Of a stretch of DNA of 64,000 nt, positions 40,499 to 53,984 are shown one piece after another. The stretch covers positions 4,558,083-4,622,082 of the forward strand of contig VFFE01009068.1 of NCBI GenBank assembly GCA_008921705.1, read 5' to 3'. Positions within the stretch are counted from its first letter, which is position 1, and each line of letters opens with the position of its first letter. A program made the position numbers and the translations under genes. The stretch comes from Burhinus oedicnemus. Lineage: Eukaryota; Chordata; Aves; Charadriiformes; Burhinidae. A model generated the notes under the pieces. The model saw nothing but the letters and a program-made list of their open reading frames with translations, made no database searches and was not told the origin of the DNA.

Positions 40499-40561
40499 CA
40501 TGTGCTGCAAGTTTCCAGCGTCTTTCTCTCTGTACTGGTTTTGCAAAGCAAAATGTTCTTT
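40499..40561 (-). CDS. NECTIN3: NECTIN3, beta-type internal exon (21 codons)
   Basis: A 63-base exon, too short to stand out as an ORF. It lies between a strong acceptor (CTTTTCTTCTTTCAG) and the donor ATG|GTAAAT and is in phase 0 at both ends. It encodes KEHFALQNQYREKDAGNLQHM. This follows the pattern of the mammalian nectin-3 alternative tail segment PEHLPLQTQFKEREVGNLQH (recalled from memory), keeping EH-LQ-Q and the run GNLQH. It is part of the cytoplasmic tail, which lies between the membrane anchor and the afadin-binding end. Skipping it would keep the frame, because its length is a multiple of three, so an isoform lacking these 21 residues is possible. Confidence 0.85.
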
Positions 40562-43500
40562 CTGAAAGAAGAAAAGTTACAGTGGAAACAAGTCAAAATT
40601 CAACACTGCATAACAGGTTTCATTTATACAAGAGTGCTAGTCATCACAAAATACACTCTGCCTTGTGAAGTGTCTTACCTGACTACCAGTTAGAATACTT
40701 CTTACAAGCTCATCTCTGGCAGAAAAAAGATGCTATTGTCAATTAAGGAAGTGTTATTTACATATATTTAATTCTGACATTTTTTATTTAAGCATAAGCA
40801 TATTTGAGAAAGATTAAAAAGCTTTTTTATTGTAACATATTTTTAGGTAAGCCACAGGTTAAAACCAATGTGAAATACAAAAATCAGTTATATAGTATAA
40901 AGTTTTAACAAGCATCATATGGATAAATGCTGTCTGATATTGCACAAAAGTATTTAACTAAAAAAGAATTTACTTGTACACTACTGAGAGTAGAAGGGAG
41001 TACATGTTTCTGTTTCTTAATGTAATAAAATTAATCAGAGTACTTTCTACTGAAAAATTAAAAACTTTCAATGAGACTACCCAAAACAAAGAAAATGCTT
41101 TTCAGTAAAATGAAACTCCTTATTTACAACTTCTCTACAAAAGTTTGTTTTGCTGACTGATTTTCCAACTGACAGTCCACGCTGCCTAGACATTTTACTA
41201 TCAACTTTTTCTGTGAGGCCTAAAACCTGTTTCTCAAAGTATCTCTCTCTAAAATATTATTTCAGAGGCCTAGCAAGGCCTGATAGCTAGATGTACATCA
41301 GGAATTAATAAGCATTCTATTCACAGGTGAGGACAAGAGCTATAGCAAGCAAAATCCCCCCAAACATGTATCGAACACCCTAAATTCTCTATTTCAACTT
41401 ACTGTTCAGCATGGCTTGATAATAAAAACATAGCCATATACAGCAGCAAGCTCTTCTGCAACTCAAATAGGAGTCCATTGCTTATTCATTAAGCCCATTA
41501 GTCCTTTGGAACATTGGCTATGGTAGAGTAGGGGGAAAAAAAACCCCAACTTACCACCTGGCTGGGTCCTGCTACCCAATTCCCTCCCCTACTTACACAA
41601 GTAGTCTTAGAAAGTCACTTTATTCTGCAGTTATTTGCCCTTTGCTGGTTCCCAAAGAACAGCCCCAGAACCAAGATCAATATAGTTTTAAAGACTGCTT
41701 AACACTGAGTTTCAAAACTCATTAGTGCCACATAGCTATTACAGTAACAACAAAGTCTTAAAGTGACAGTGAACTAGTGATCAAAGCGTTTGAGACGTAC
41801 CTCTGTCACTTAACTCTTCAGTCAGGTCTTCCAGAACCTCCATAATAAAACCAGAGGTTCTCAGGTATTCTCAGTCGTTTCTCTCTGCCCTACTCATACC
41901 TCCTACATTTCCTAACAGAACTGTTCCCGTATGTACTGGGCCTCTGTGGCAGCTTTATTGAGTCTGAACACACATAGCAACCACCAACATTCCCAACAGT
42001 GTGACTATGCTTTGGCCTGACAGAAGTGCTTGTGCTAGCCCTCAATATGAGAGAACAAATGCGTATCAGTAAAATTACAAGTACATAGAAGATGTACATA
42101 ATGCAGATGTTACTCCTGCCCGTTAGAATATATATGGCTTAAAGATTGAAGACATAACTTCTAGATAGAAAATAGTATCTTAGAAAACTTCTCTAGCTTG
42201 CCAACTATACCACTTCTGGAACAGTCGGTCATTAGTAGTACTCCTGATATTGTAAGGAGGACATAGTTGTGGCTTATTTAGTATACACTTCACATATTAA
42301 TGGCAATCAAACCCATACTCAAATACACAAAAATTTCATAACCAGCTAGGCTGAAAGCATCTAACTTTAAGAAATAATACGAGATGGAAATTCTTGCCCA
42401 TTGTATACACCTGAAGAAAAATGAGCTACATGTAGCTTATCTATACTTAACAATGTATGGTTAACATGCACATATAGAGGAAGTAACTTAGTAGATTCTG
42501 TTGTTAGAAAACCAGCTCTACTGGCATATAAATCAGCACACTTGCTGTGCTCTTGGAAGCAGGCTAGAACAACATAGCAGAAAGGAACTTCTGCCAGAGT
42601 TCACCCAGACATTTGGTTGAAGCAGAATCACCCCTTCCAGTATCTTGCCTGAACAGTGTTTGGAGATACCATTCAAAAGCAGCTTGGACCACAAATAAGT
42701 TCCTCCCGGCAACCTAATACCTTCTCTGTTCTTCTATTAGCAAGCTTTTCTAATACCTAACACAAAAATCTCATTTCCACAAGTAAGTTTTTTTGTTTGG
42801 TTTTATTTTTAGGGGTTTGGTGTGGTTTGTTTTTTTTTTTTTTTTCCCTTTCCTTAGCCAAAGGAGAGGAAGTAGACTTCTGTTCTTCGAAATGGTCCTT
42901 CACTTGGTAGAAAGAACACTGTGTCCTTCAATATTTCTTTCAGAACAGCCAATTGTCTCTTTCAGTCATTACTCACGTACGAATCACGATAAACATTGTT
43001 AAAATGCCCTGCATACCTTCTGATATTCTTAGTTCTTAAAATGGAAATATGGTCCAATCTCAAAAGGCAGACTACCGCTAAATTCAGCTGCTGCTGGATG
43101 ACAAGAATAGATGTTTATCTGAGCAACTGATCACACTGATCCAATAGGAGACAAGAAGCATCTAGATTTTGCTCAGGTCTCACCCTAGCAGGATCTTGGG
43201 ACTCCTACTGCTTGACTCATGACTCACTAGCAGCATTTCTAAACTAAGAAGTTGTTTACCTGCCAACTTAAAGCTTACTCTGTAAAGCTCAAGACCTCCA
43301 ATCCATTCTCTTCCCTCAGACATCATCTTTCTAAACAAAGAATCAACCCTCTACCAACCTCTGGGATTGTTTTGGAAAGGACAGCAAAACTCCTGGAAAA
43401 CAAATAATTCCTGTTTATGCTGTGTAAAGAAAGTAAGCAAAAGAAGTTTTCTTTGTAATAACATACAACTAAGTATATCTGCGTCAAGTATAGGGAGCCT

Positions 43501-46500
43501 TCAATGACTAGCTATCAGATTTATACAGAAAACACGTAACTGCAGCTTAATACTGCTTGTTTTAACTCCAGTCTGTCACTAGCCAGTTTCACAGCTTTAC
43601 CATTGCTTTGCCATCAGCAACCTCAAGGCAACCAAATAGGCAAAAAGCTGAACATTACAGCAGCTGAAGACCACAGGCTCGGGTATAGCCAAAGGGAACA
43701 AACCTGTACCTTGAGGTTATGCAGTCACTGGTGTGAGGTATCAGTGATGACTTGAAAAGTGAAGCTTTATGGACAAGCAGAACACAGTCTTAACAGTTAC
43801 ACGATTATACGACAAAATGGAAGACGAAGAGCGGATGAACATATGGTGCCTGTAATTACCTCCAAAAAGAGAGGGCAATTGCACTGCATTAAAAGGAACA
43901 GCATGAAGAAAAATCATTGATCAAGGCTAACCATCACATCAAGACGAGTTCATTTCTCTAACAGGGTTCATATCAAAACAGAATACAAACAGTGTATGGT
44001 TCATAACAGACCTAACTCAGACTAAGAACAGTTGGATATGATTTTTTTTCATTACTTAAGTCAAATAGTCATTTTCAACACCTGTCTGCATACATGAAGT
44101 TGCTGAATATGTCCATGCAATCAGTAGTTACAGCACTGATCAGTTTATATACACATCTCGAATATGCAAAATAAGTTAGAATTTGAACTAAGCAGAAGAA
44201 TCCAGGCCTGGAACTGCCTCACTGAGTTTTCCCCTAAACAACCAACCAAAGCAGAAAAACAAGAGCAGAGCACCATATACTCAATGCAACAGGCAATACA
44301 AGTACCTTTCAAAAAGACCAAAGCTAAACTAAAACTCAATTAATTTATTTACAAAACCATTAAAACACAACTTGTCATTTTGTGTACATTTATATACTTA
44401 TCTCTAATTTGATTATATCTGGGAGACAAAATTCTACCCATTTCGGGAAGAAATGCTTCCTTGCCCTTTTTCTGGGCTCCATCTAGTAAATACACTGCAC
44501 ACATTACAGAGAGCACATCTGAATGCGTATTTTCAAATCCTAAGGAACTCAGTTCTTTGTTAGGTGTTTATGGTTTTAAACTCTATCAAAAGTGGTAGCA
44601 TATTTAAAGGTTGCACTTAGTTTCAAAAAAACCTTAGTTTTAAAAAAGAAAAACTGTACTGCAACTATACACTTGCATCTCTGCAAATAAAGGTATTTTT
44701 TCCAGGGAAGATTTAGCACAACTAAAAACACTTCCATATGAGTAGAAAACCTCCCTACAATTGAGCCAGCTCACTGTCAGAGGGTCCAGTTTTGATCCTA
44801 ACCATTTTATCTGTTATTTAAACCTTTTCAGAAAGTAACACTTCACTAAAAATAGCATAAGCTGTATTTTTACAGTTACACTAGTGTCTAATGGCACTAT
44901 GAGGAGAAAACAGAAGAACTATAACTAGCTGTCTCATTCTAGACCTTCAGACAAATGAGACATTATAGACTAGGATTTTTTTTTTCCCCCTCCTGTTCTG
45001 TAGCAAGAAAAGTTTGAATAAGTAAGAGTTTAAAGCCTCATTCAAGACAAACATAAATAAAACTTTTCCTAAATATTAAATGCAATGTATGAAAACACCT
45101 ACTGGTTATTAACTGCAACATAAACAGAGATCTGCATGTATTGAACAAATACTGTAGTAGATTGATACTTTTAAGAAATTATCAAGAGCCAATACAATTC
45201 TCAAACATTTCAGAAGTAACACTTTGATTTGTTTGCTTTGAGTTTAATAAGGTGTTTCTTATCCATTTGCCCAGTTCCACCACTCAGCTCACTTATCCCT
45301 TCACACACAAATGGCTTTCAGAACTACAGAACCATACCAGTGATACATCAACGTTCCATTTCAGATATATTGACATAAATTTTGGATAATAATTCTGTTC
45401 TAAAAATCAGTTTAACTTTCAACAATAATTCTACATGAGCATTAGTTTACTTTAAAAAAGTTAATACAACACCACAATTTTTAGATTAGACAGAGCTATA
45501 TAATATATTGATTATAACATCAGTTAATTAACAGAGAAGATTCAAAACCTCCCTTCCTTTCCAAAATTGTTTATCACCATTAGGATGGAGCAACTTTGTT
45601 ACTGAAACAGGCTACTTCCAAACATGCAGTTAATCACCAACTGCCTGAGTTAAATGATGGCCACTTGTAATCATACCAAGCAACGCTACCTGAGAATTAT
45701 GACTTAGGATACAGCTTACACTATGGTATCACCACTCCTAATTAAGTTCTTCCCTCTATGCCACACTTAGCTAGTAGTATAGGTGCATAATAGGCTACAG
45801 TAATAGCTTTTGCACATTTGCTTCTGTTTTGTAATTCTGGCTTTTCCCAACAGCCTCACTGAGGTAGCAACAACACAAAGTAGCAAAGTTGCTGGTCTTA
45901 CAGCAGAAACCCCACCAATTTCAAGTAATGTTTCATTCTTTTCTCCTCCTTCCCTTTCACTTTTTACTTCTCTACATTCATTATTTAGTTCAAGTTTTGA
46001 AGCAATTTTGAGTTACTTAACTTTTAACATGACCTGCAAATTCACTGTGAAACAAGCTGAAAACTCATCTAATGTTTTCTACTTTCCCCTCTCCTCCAAC
46101 AGTTCTTTCCCACTGTATTCACAGGCCTATTTTTCGAAGTTTTGTTTGTGATGTTTTCTGCCTTGTAATGCTATTAAAAGCATTTTTTCCCTGCCCTTAA
46201 AGTCATACGGCTTTTGTGCCTCGAGTCATAGAACGCAATCTGTAGATCAACTCTGAGAGCATGTGATTTACTGCTTACCAGGAGACACTGGTCTTTCATC
46301 ATACCTGAGCTGAGCATGAATTCACCACACAAGGAGGTGTAGGGAACAAGAACCCTGACATCAAAGGCTAATGTTCTGTGAGCAAAGAAATTTGCCTGCT
46401 CTAGAACTTCTACCAACAGCGGATGTAGACATGATTTAGACAAACACTTGAAACCAGAACAGGAAATTCCAGTGGGTTCATTTATTCAATTAAAACTAGA

Positions 46501-46720
46501 GACAAAGGAAATCATCTGACATGGCATGAAAACACAACATCCCTGCCAGAAAAGGGAGTTGCACCTTTTACTGCCATGGAGCAACTGAATGATAGAACAA
46601 AAATTATCAGGTTCTGTCAAAGAAAACTGGTGCTGAGCTACAGTGTTTCTATGCAGTGCATCTGGGGTTCTGTGCTTTGATACTTACAATAGTTTGCATT
46701 GTCTTACCTTTACATTTTAT

Positions 46721-46902
46721 AGAATCATAGAATCATTTAGGTTGGAAAAGACCCTTAAGATCAAGTCCAACCATTAACCTAGCACTGCCAAGTCCACCAA
46801 TAAACCATGTCCCTAAGCGCCATGTCTACACATGTTTTAAATACCTCCAGGGACGGTGACTCAACCACTTCCCTAGACAGCCTGTTCCAATGCTTGGTAA
46901 TT
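46721..46902 (-). mobile_element. CR1 LINE, 3'-end fragment
   Basis: The + strand starts 'agaatcatagaatcatttag', then 'gttggaaaagacccttaag' and 'atcaagtccaaccattaacc', and later 'ctccagggacggtgactcaa' and 'cagcctgttccaatgcttgg'. This is the reverse complement of the CR1 3' region, in a subfamily different from the copies at 26931 and 51055 (different text after the first 30 bases). It is followed directly by A+T-rich simple sequence. It lies in a NECTIN3 intron in the sense direction. Confidence 0.88.
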
Positions 46903-49900
46903 ATAAAAATTAATAATAAATATTTAATAAGTATAAATATTAATAATAAAATGCTTGATTTTGCAGAGTTTCATAAAAGCATTGAGTTTCACTCTAAACA
47001 TGCTCCTTCTCAAACAGTCCTTTAAAAGCCTAAACCAATTATCTCACCAAGATCTTAATCTTACATTTTCACATCCTTTCCAATTTAGAAATCCTATTAC
47101 AAGTGTCCACTAATAAAAAACTTGTGCCTCATTCTAGTCTCTATCTGGTTAATGTATTTTTTTTTTCTCCATTGTAAGAGCCTTCATCAATATAGATAAG
47201 CTTATGCACATTCTGTGCTTCCTTCCATTCAATCTTGTTTGCTTAAACAGCTCTTCAGTCTAAGGCAAATTATAACAATAATGCTTCCTTTTTCGTCAAG
47301 GAAGAGACATTCCCACCTGTATTAAGACCATTAGGAAAAGAACTAGAAGACAGCAAGAGAGCCATAATCTATAAATGAATCGATATTATGCTAGGTTTAA
47401 GAGTGCTGTGGGTGATCTTTTAAAATTTGATCCAGAAATATCATCATTCAATAAATGGTGTTATATGCTTTTAACTGTGCTAATACAATTCCACCATCTT
47501 TTTTTCTGTTTTGAATGGGAATACAAATATTACCATTAAAGAGCTTTAGTGTTTGACCAGGTTGCTTGGCTAATTATGTGAGGTATTCTTACAAGTTGCA
47601 GGTCTAAAGTCAGCCTTCTCCTGGCTAGAATTACCTACGGGGCTGTATTTCCCTTCTCCACTTATTTCTGTTGCTACAAAAAAGCCCTATTAAGTTTTGA
47701 ACATTTCAAGAACTCTGAACGTTCATACTCTGCATTATACAAAACATTTTTTTCCTCCTTCCTTCAGAGGCACCCATCAGGCCAGACAACTTTGGTTCTT
47801 TCACAATATCAAAGGCTGTCCATCTCAGTCATGTTTTTAAGCAAGTAACCAAGTAAAAGTTTTGTTTCTTAGCAATGTATTCTTTGAAATACAGTGAAAC
47901 TAACTCTAACGATTCAAAGGATTGCCTGAATTAGTGCCCCCTCTCCCACTCCTTTTATAAATATTATGCAACAGAGGAATTCCTCTTTAAGCCACTGGAA
48001 TTCTTCCATTGCTCAACTTCTCTTGATTTGCCTCAAAACTCAGTTGCCAAGCAGAGATCCCTTTCTTATCAAGGGCATAACCTTCAGGCTGCTCACTGCT
48101 CTTTCATATTACACACAAAAAATAGTTCTGAGTAACAAAATAGTATTTCCATGACAATGATTATTAAAAAAAACACCCAGACAAAAGCAATAGCTTTGTT
48201 GCTAAAATAGTTGATGAAGATGAACCTACAGTATTCACAGTAAATAAAACTATTTACATTGCCATTTTTCTTTTGTTCCATGTAGCATTGCTATGTTTTG
48301 GACTTCCGCCTCACTCTTTTACAGCCATAAGTGAAGCACTTCTTCTCAATTCTTAAGTGATTCACATGAATACATAAATTGGTATCTGCAAATACCAGTA
48401 CAGAGAAATTATTGAGTGCTCAGTTACTACTAGTTTTACATACATGTTGCTTATTATTTAACATTAGCACATAAATGCTAATGTATACTTACAAGCTTCC
48501 ATGTCTGAAGGAGTAACCATGGAAGACATTGGTGACCCAGTATTATCAAATGGCTACAACATCCCCCATCATTTTAATACCAATACCCCTTTACTCAGTG
48601 ATGGGTAAAATCTAGTTAAATATTGACTGCTGGGACACAAACAGGAAAATTTCAGTTTATTCAGTTGCATCTGGAATACTTTACAAGATCCAAAAAAGCT
48701 ACTGTGCATCATTTGAACAACCACCGTACAGATGATTTAAAAATTTGCATATTACATATAACAACTTACCAAAATCAGTTTAAATTGAACCAATCCATTT
48801 TAATCCTCAGTTACTGTGAGTATGCAGAAGACAAGTTCATTCTCCTTTAACTTTACTTTGCACCTTCGTGCAGCCTATCATTTCCACTCAGACTGAATTT
48901 GACCATCTACTGCTGTCAACAATGCAGTGACACTTCACCTGCAGTTCTTTTCAGTGTAACCAGAAGCTTACATCTGAACTATCTAGAGAGAGGCTCACCA
49001 GCATGCTTCTCATTTATGACTAGACAATGCAGTTCAGACAGCACTTGGAACTTAAATTATGTGGCTAGTACAGACTTTTAGTCAAACAGGAGAAGACATA
49101 GTGACAGGCTGCTAACTTGCTTCTTTTACCTCTTTACAGCTATTCAAGTGTTGTCTTATTACACCAAAACAATGCAACCAAGCACTTCTTGGCTAAAGCT
49201 ACTATTTTGACACTTATTTCTATTAGATAAAGCAGAAGCTCTTGCCTCTAGCATAACAGACAGCACATGTTGGTTATAGGTAATATCAGCTAGGAAGACT
49301 CAGCCTCCAGCTCCAGTTCTTTTCAGCTTTGGAGTTCCACGGAAGAGAAAAAGAACAGGTACACTGACAACGGTATGCCAACCACCATTATTTTTAAATA
49401 AAGCATAGTTAACATCTAGCCTGAAAAAACTAGATCTCTCACCTCCCTCTCCCAAAACAACTTACAGCTGTATTTATCCAGCTTGAGAGAAATGACTATT
49501 CGATTAAGTCTGTTTAGGGTCTTTTCTCTATTTACAAAATATATTTAGATAAAACATTTTATTATATGTTCAACAAAGGCTACACTCAGCTTCAGCTTTT
49601 CTTAGTTCTTAAGTATTCACTAACAGAAGCCATAGTAAGCAAAACAAGAAAGAATTCAAAGCCAACAGAGTTCAGAAGAAGAAAACTATAAGGTATACAC
49701 TTTATGAGTAGCCCTGTAAAGGACAAGTAATTGCATTTCCTTTTGTTGTAATTTTGCCATCTAGCAACACTACAGATGCACAAGTAAAGTAATCTGTGTC
49801 TTCGGATTCTGTAAGCAAGATAATCTTGTATCATAATACTTAAAGCATAGGAATGTATTAGCAGAAGCATGAGTCATCAATATTGCATTTGAGTACTGTA

Positions 49901-51054
49901 GCGACAGAAGAAACAGTTACTACGTAGTTAGCACAGAAAAGCATTGTTTCTTTTGTGTCATCTTAGGTGTTATACCACCTTCAGGACCAGAAGACTACAT
50001 GTTTTGCCAATTAAGTGTTTTATACCTTCATATTATAATCATCAGGCTGCTACTAAAAGTAGCAATGGATCTCAGAAAAGTTTCTTCCTTCATTCAGCAA
50101 CAAGATTAGCAAGTGTTACTCAAGGTACTATTTATAATACACAATATTCTTTTCATGCATTACTTTCATGAGAAAGAGGAAAGCTTTTATCGGCAACTCA
50201 TATTTGGTGAGCTTTAGTAACCAGCAATCACATGAAGAAAATCTACAAGAATACTTTCAGCGTTACTCCATCAAAATCCATCTTTGAAGATGGGTGAAGG
50301 TTTTTTCCCTCTATCAGAAAATAAAAAAGGCTTCTATAGGTCCTTATAGCTGCAAAGGTGCACCAGAGTATTGAAAAAAAATTATTTGTTATAAACAAAT
50401 GATTGCCTGAATTACCTCAGTCTTATAATTCAGCACGAGTGGTTAGAATCACATTATTTATATAAAGTACTGAAGATGGGAAAAAAAATCCCGTTAAGAA
50501 CAACTACAATCTAATTCTCACTATAGAGTTTCCTTCAGTGTAAGCAGAAGTCTAAAAATCAGACTGATTTAATATATATATTTAAAAAAATAAATCACAC
50601 TTTACGGGCTATAGTTTTCTATAGAGATCTATACTTTTCACAAACAGACTGGTTTATTATATGAAGTGTAATAATCAATACTGTTAACTGAAGCTGTCTC
50701 CCATAAACAGGTCCCTTCTGTGTTGCCTCATGCAAAAGAAGCCTTCTGAATTCACCTGGAGTTTCACGAGCAGCCCAATTCACTGCAAAGCCATGCTGTA
50801 GCCAAGAAGGGCACTCCTGTCCTTCCTTGCTCCTCATTTGTTTTAACTGTCTTATTTGCTAGAATTAGCTTTCCAGCATATCACCTCTGTGATCCTGCTG
50901 TGTCAGACTACACCCACACAAACACTAAATGCTGGTAAGGAACTTCATTGCCTATTGCTGTCTTGTTTGGACAGCATTACTTTAGATCACATGAAGCTAC
51001 CCTTGAAAAATTCAATTACTTGTCACAGGGTTAGTAAAGTCTTCCCCTGCTGAT

Positions 51055-51810
51055 AGATCATAGAATGGTTTAGGTTGGAAAGGACCTTAAAGATCATCTA
51101 GTTCCAACCCCCTTGCCATGGGCAAGGACACCTCCTACTAGACCTGGTTGCTCAAAGCCCCATCCAACCTGGCCTTGAACACTTCCAGGGATAGGGCATC
51201 CACAACCTCCCTGGGCAACCTGTTTCAGTGCCTCATCACCCTCACAGTGAAAATTTTCTTCCTAATATCTATTCCAAACCCACCCTCTTCTAGTTTGAAG
51301 CCATTACCTTTCATCCTATTGCTACATGGCCTTGTAAAAAGTCCCTCTCCAGGTTTCTTGTAGGCCCCCTTCAGATACTGGAAAGCTGCTGTAAGGTCCC
51401 CCCCAGAGCCATCTCTTCTCCAGGCTGAACAACCTCAACTCTCTCAGCCTGACCTCATACGAGAGGTGCTCTAACCCGCTGATCATCTTCCTGGCCCTCC
51501 TCTGGACCGGCTCCAACAGGTCCATATCCTTCTTATGTTGGGGGCTCCAGAGCTGGACACAGTACTCCAGGTGGGGTCTCACGAGAATGGAGTAGAGGGG
51601 CAGAATCACCCCCCTCGCCCTGCTGGCCACGCTTCTTTTGATGCGCCCAGGATGCAGTTGGCCTTCTGGGCTGCAAGTGCACATTGCTGGCTCCTGTTGA
51701 GCTTCTCATCCACCAACACCCCCAAGTCCCTCTCCTCAGGGCTGCTTTTGATCCATTCTCCACCCAGCCTGTATTTGTGCATGGGATTGTCCCAACCCAT
51801 GTGCATAATT
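51055..51810 (-). mobile_element. CR1 LINE, about 750-base 5'-truncated copy with reverse-transcriptase remnants
   Basis: The + strand starts 'agatcatagaatggtttag' and is a reversed CR1 3' end, with the 3' UTR followed by the end of the polymerase ORF. On the - strand, 51684-51322 encodes the C-terminal part of CR1 reverse transcriptase, including RPHLEYCVQLWSP and DLLEPVQRRARKMI. The upstream part continues in a different frame at 51893-51606, with [11 protein letters not shown] and [16 protein letters not shown]. The two pieces overlap in different frames, so at least one frameshift breaks the ORF. It is an inactive remnant, the longest LINE in the window, and lies about 600 bases downstream of a beta exon. 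Confidence 0.93.
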
Positions 51811-52390
51811 AGATAATAGATAAATTCAAGAAAAAAGGTAAAATTAGAAGTTACATAATTGCAAGCATTTAAAAGTGATTTAGTGACGTTCACTGGGAAT
51901 TAAAACTGTATCTTCAGTAAAACAGCCACGCTAAAGCCCAAAATCCAATACATCCCCACCACTCAAACCTTAAAAGCTTAAAATAATGGCAGTTTTGACT
52001 AGCAAGGAAGATGATGCCGAAGTCACTTGTTAAGTTTACCAAGTATATTTGTCCTCCCATATGAAGATTGTTTTATAAAGTTATGTATATTCTCTTAACC
52101 ACCACAGAATTTCAACTATAGCTTTTTCTGCTTCAGGAGGAGCAAGGTCTGTCAAACACTATTAGAGATACAAAAAGGATCTATCTGCTGGTTTGCTGAC
52201 CTTTAAGGATGACTAACACCAAGGACACGAGATTCAGATATCACATACTTAGGGAAACACCTCTTAGTTGTGAATCAACAACCAAAAAGCTTCACACATT
52301 ACCAGGAATACAAAATCAGACTAAATTAACACAATAAAGGAAAGTTAACACTTTTCCTACCTCAATTAAGATATATAACCACTTACTCAC

Positions 52391-52472
52391 CTGAAGCATA
52401 GCTTCTTTCTGTGGTACAGAGAATGCTCTCTCGTCACATGAGGATGGTTTGTGAGTGGGTGGAAGATCAATC
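52391..52472 (-). CDS. NECTIN3: NECTIN3, beta-type internal exon (IDLPPTHKP segment)
   Basis: An 82-base exon with acceptor TTTCTTTGCTACAG and donor CAG|GTGAGTAAGT, the best donor of the set. Its first base completes the valine codon begun in the preceding exon, and it then reads IDLPPTHKPSSCDERAFSVP followed by QKEAMLQ, ending on a codon boundary. The mammalian counterpart, recalled from memory, starts IDLPPTHKPPPLYEER, so the first nine residues are conserved and the rest has drifted. This is the proline-rich start of the beta cytoplasmic tail. The open frame continues past both exon ends into intron, so only these bases are coding. Confidence 0.88.
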
Positions 52473-53845
52473 CTGTAGCAAAGAAAGAATGAAATATGAC
52501 ATGCCATGTTTGTGAAGTCCAGTTGAATGGTCAGTTAGATATTATTTCAGCTGCCAAATCATCCAACACTCACAGTCAGGGGCACACACCTTTCAGTCAG
52601 CAATAACACATATATGGAATATTGTAATGTTAACACACCCAGCACTGGCAATAATTCAGCCACACACTTTTTGTAGAAAAGCACGGCCTGTAATTTATTT
52701 ATCCTATAAGGTGTTAAGTAGACTAAACTCCCCACACCTCCCAACTAAGCAGGTTTAGCGGATATTAGTATCCAACATTATTTCTAGGTTATGAGATACA
52801 GCTTGAGCAACATTTAATACCACAGCCTTTCTTTGAAAAACCTTCAAAAAAGCCTTAGAATCAATTATTACATGAAAGACTTCTGTACTGTAACTTTCTC
52901 TGTGAAAGAAAATGGTTATAAAAGAATTAAAGTGTTTAAGAGTATCCATATAATTACGCTTCAACTACAGAATTTAAGAGAAATAAACAAGAAAACAGTA
53001 TTTCTAACCACGTTAGAAATTACTTAGTTTTAAGAAAACACTTGACTCATCTTGGTCACTCAAGAGATTTAAATGCTGAAACTTATTTTATGCTAAATGC
53101 TACAAGTTATTTTATTCTACTCTCAAGTACATACAGACAGGAGAGATTTTAATTTCTCATTCACTTTGTTAACTGTATATGGCATGTGTGAAAAGACTTA
53201 TATTTACAGATATTCAAAGCCACTGTCACTTTTTAGGCACATACCAAACAGGGTTTAGACATCATCTGCTTTAACTGACAAAAATCTTTTCAGACTTTTT
53301 TTGTTTGCTTGTTTTTGTTTGACCATCTTTGATGCTTAAAAAAGGAAACCGCATGTCTGTGCAAGAGTCTTGAAGAAACAACCAATATTCCAGAAAGCAC
53401 ATTAAGTCAGTCATTTCTAAGCACACCTCTGTGGGTGCTTGCTTCATTTTACACACATCAGGATAAATCTTAGTGGACTTTCACTTCTGCAAAGCATGGT
53501 CAATTTGCTCTCATGTTAGACCTACAGTTATGATAAACTAGCAGTCTGTGGCATCAGTCAAGATGGACATCTCCCCTGCCCCCCAGTTCAATCAATGAGC
53601 AGTTTTCTTTAAAAAAAAACAACAAAACCACAACTTCTGAAGAGATAAAGAATTATATTACCTCTGAAGTCATTCTTAGTTTCCTCATTTTTTTTTTCAG
53701 AAATGCAAGTGATTTTACATTTGTCTACTCAGAAAATACAGCCCTGAAATTATGACAGCTGAGCAGCTGCTAAGGAAACTCAGACCTTTAAATTCCTGCA
53801 TAGAACAAACACTTTCAATTAAAAAAAAATCCAACACATACTCAC

Positions 53846-53984
53846 ACTTTGTCAAGATAGGATGGCCTTTTTTTCCTTGGAGTCAGCAGCACTGTCACAA
53901 AGATGGTAATGATAAAAAGAGCAAGGACTGCTCCAATCACAGCCCCTGCTACAGCAACAGAAGATGTCTGCTTAAATGGCATAT
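53846..53984 (-). CDS. NECTIN3: NECTIN3, beta-type transmembrane exon
   Basis: A 139-base exon following acceptor CACATTGCAG and ending at donor AAAGT|GTGAGT. It starts with AT, which completes a codon whose first base comes from the upstream exon (GAT, Asp, if that base is G). It then reads MPFKQTSSVAVAG, a hydrophobic helix AVIGAVLALFIITIFVTVLL, and a stop-transfer and cytoplasmic start TPRKKRPSYLDKV. The helix and the TPRKKRPSYLDKV motif match the alternative nectin-3 isoform known from mammals. It replaces the transmembrane segment in the alpha exon and cannot sensibly be used together with it, because the alpha exon ends in a stop codon. The small-residue AVAGAVIGAV start of the helix could support helix packing (inference). 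Confidence 0.92.

Larger units (their letters stand above)
40562..52390 (-). other. NECTIN3: NECTIN3 beta-type intron (11.8 kb)
   Basis: Intron between the 82-base and 63-base beta exons. It begins CAG|GTGAGT and ends CTTTCAG. It contains two CR1 copies (46721-46902 and 51055-51810), both in the sense direction of the gene, a T-run at 42830-42845, and an A+T-rich TAATAA/TTAATA block at about 46908-46952. I found no further exon inside, since the reading frame is already continuous across it. Confidence 0.7.
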
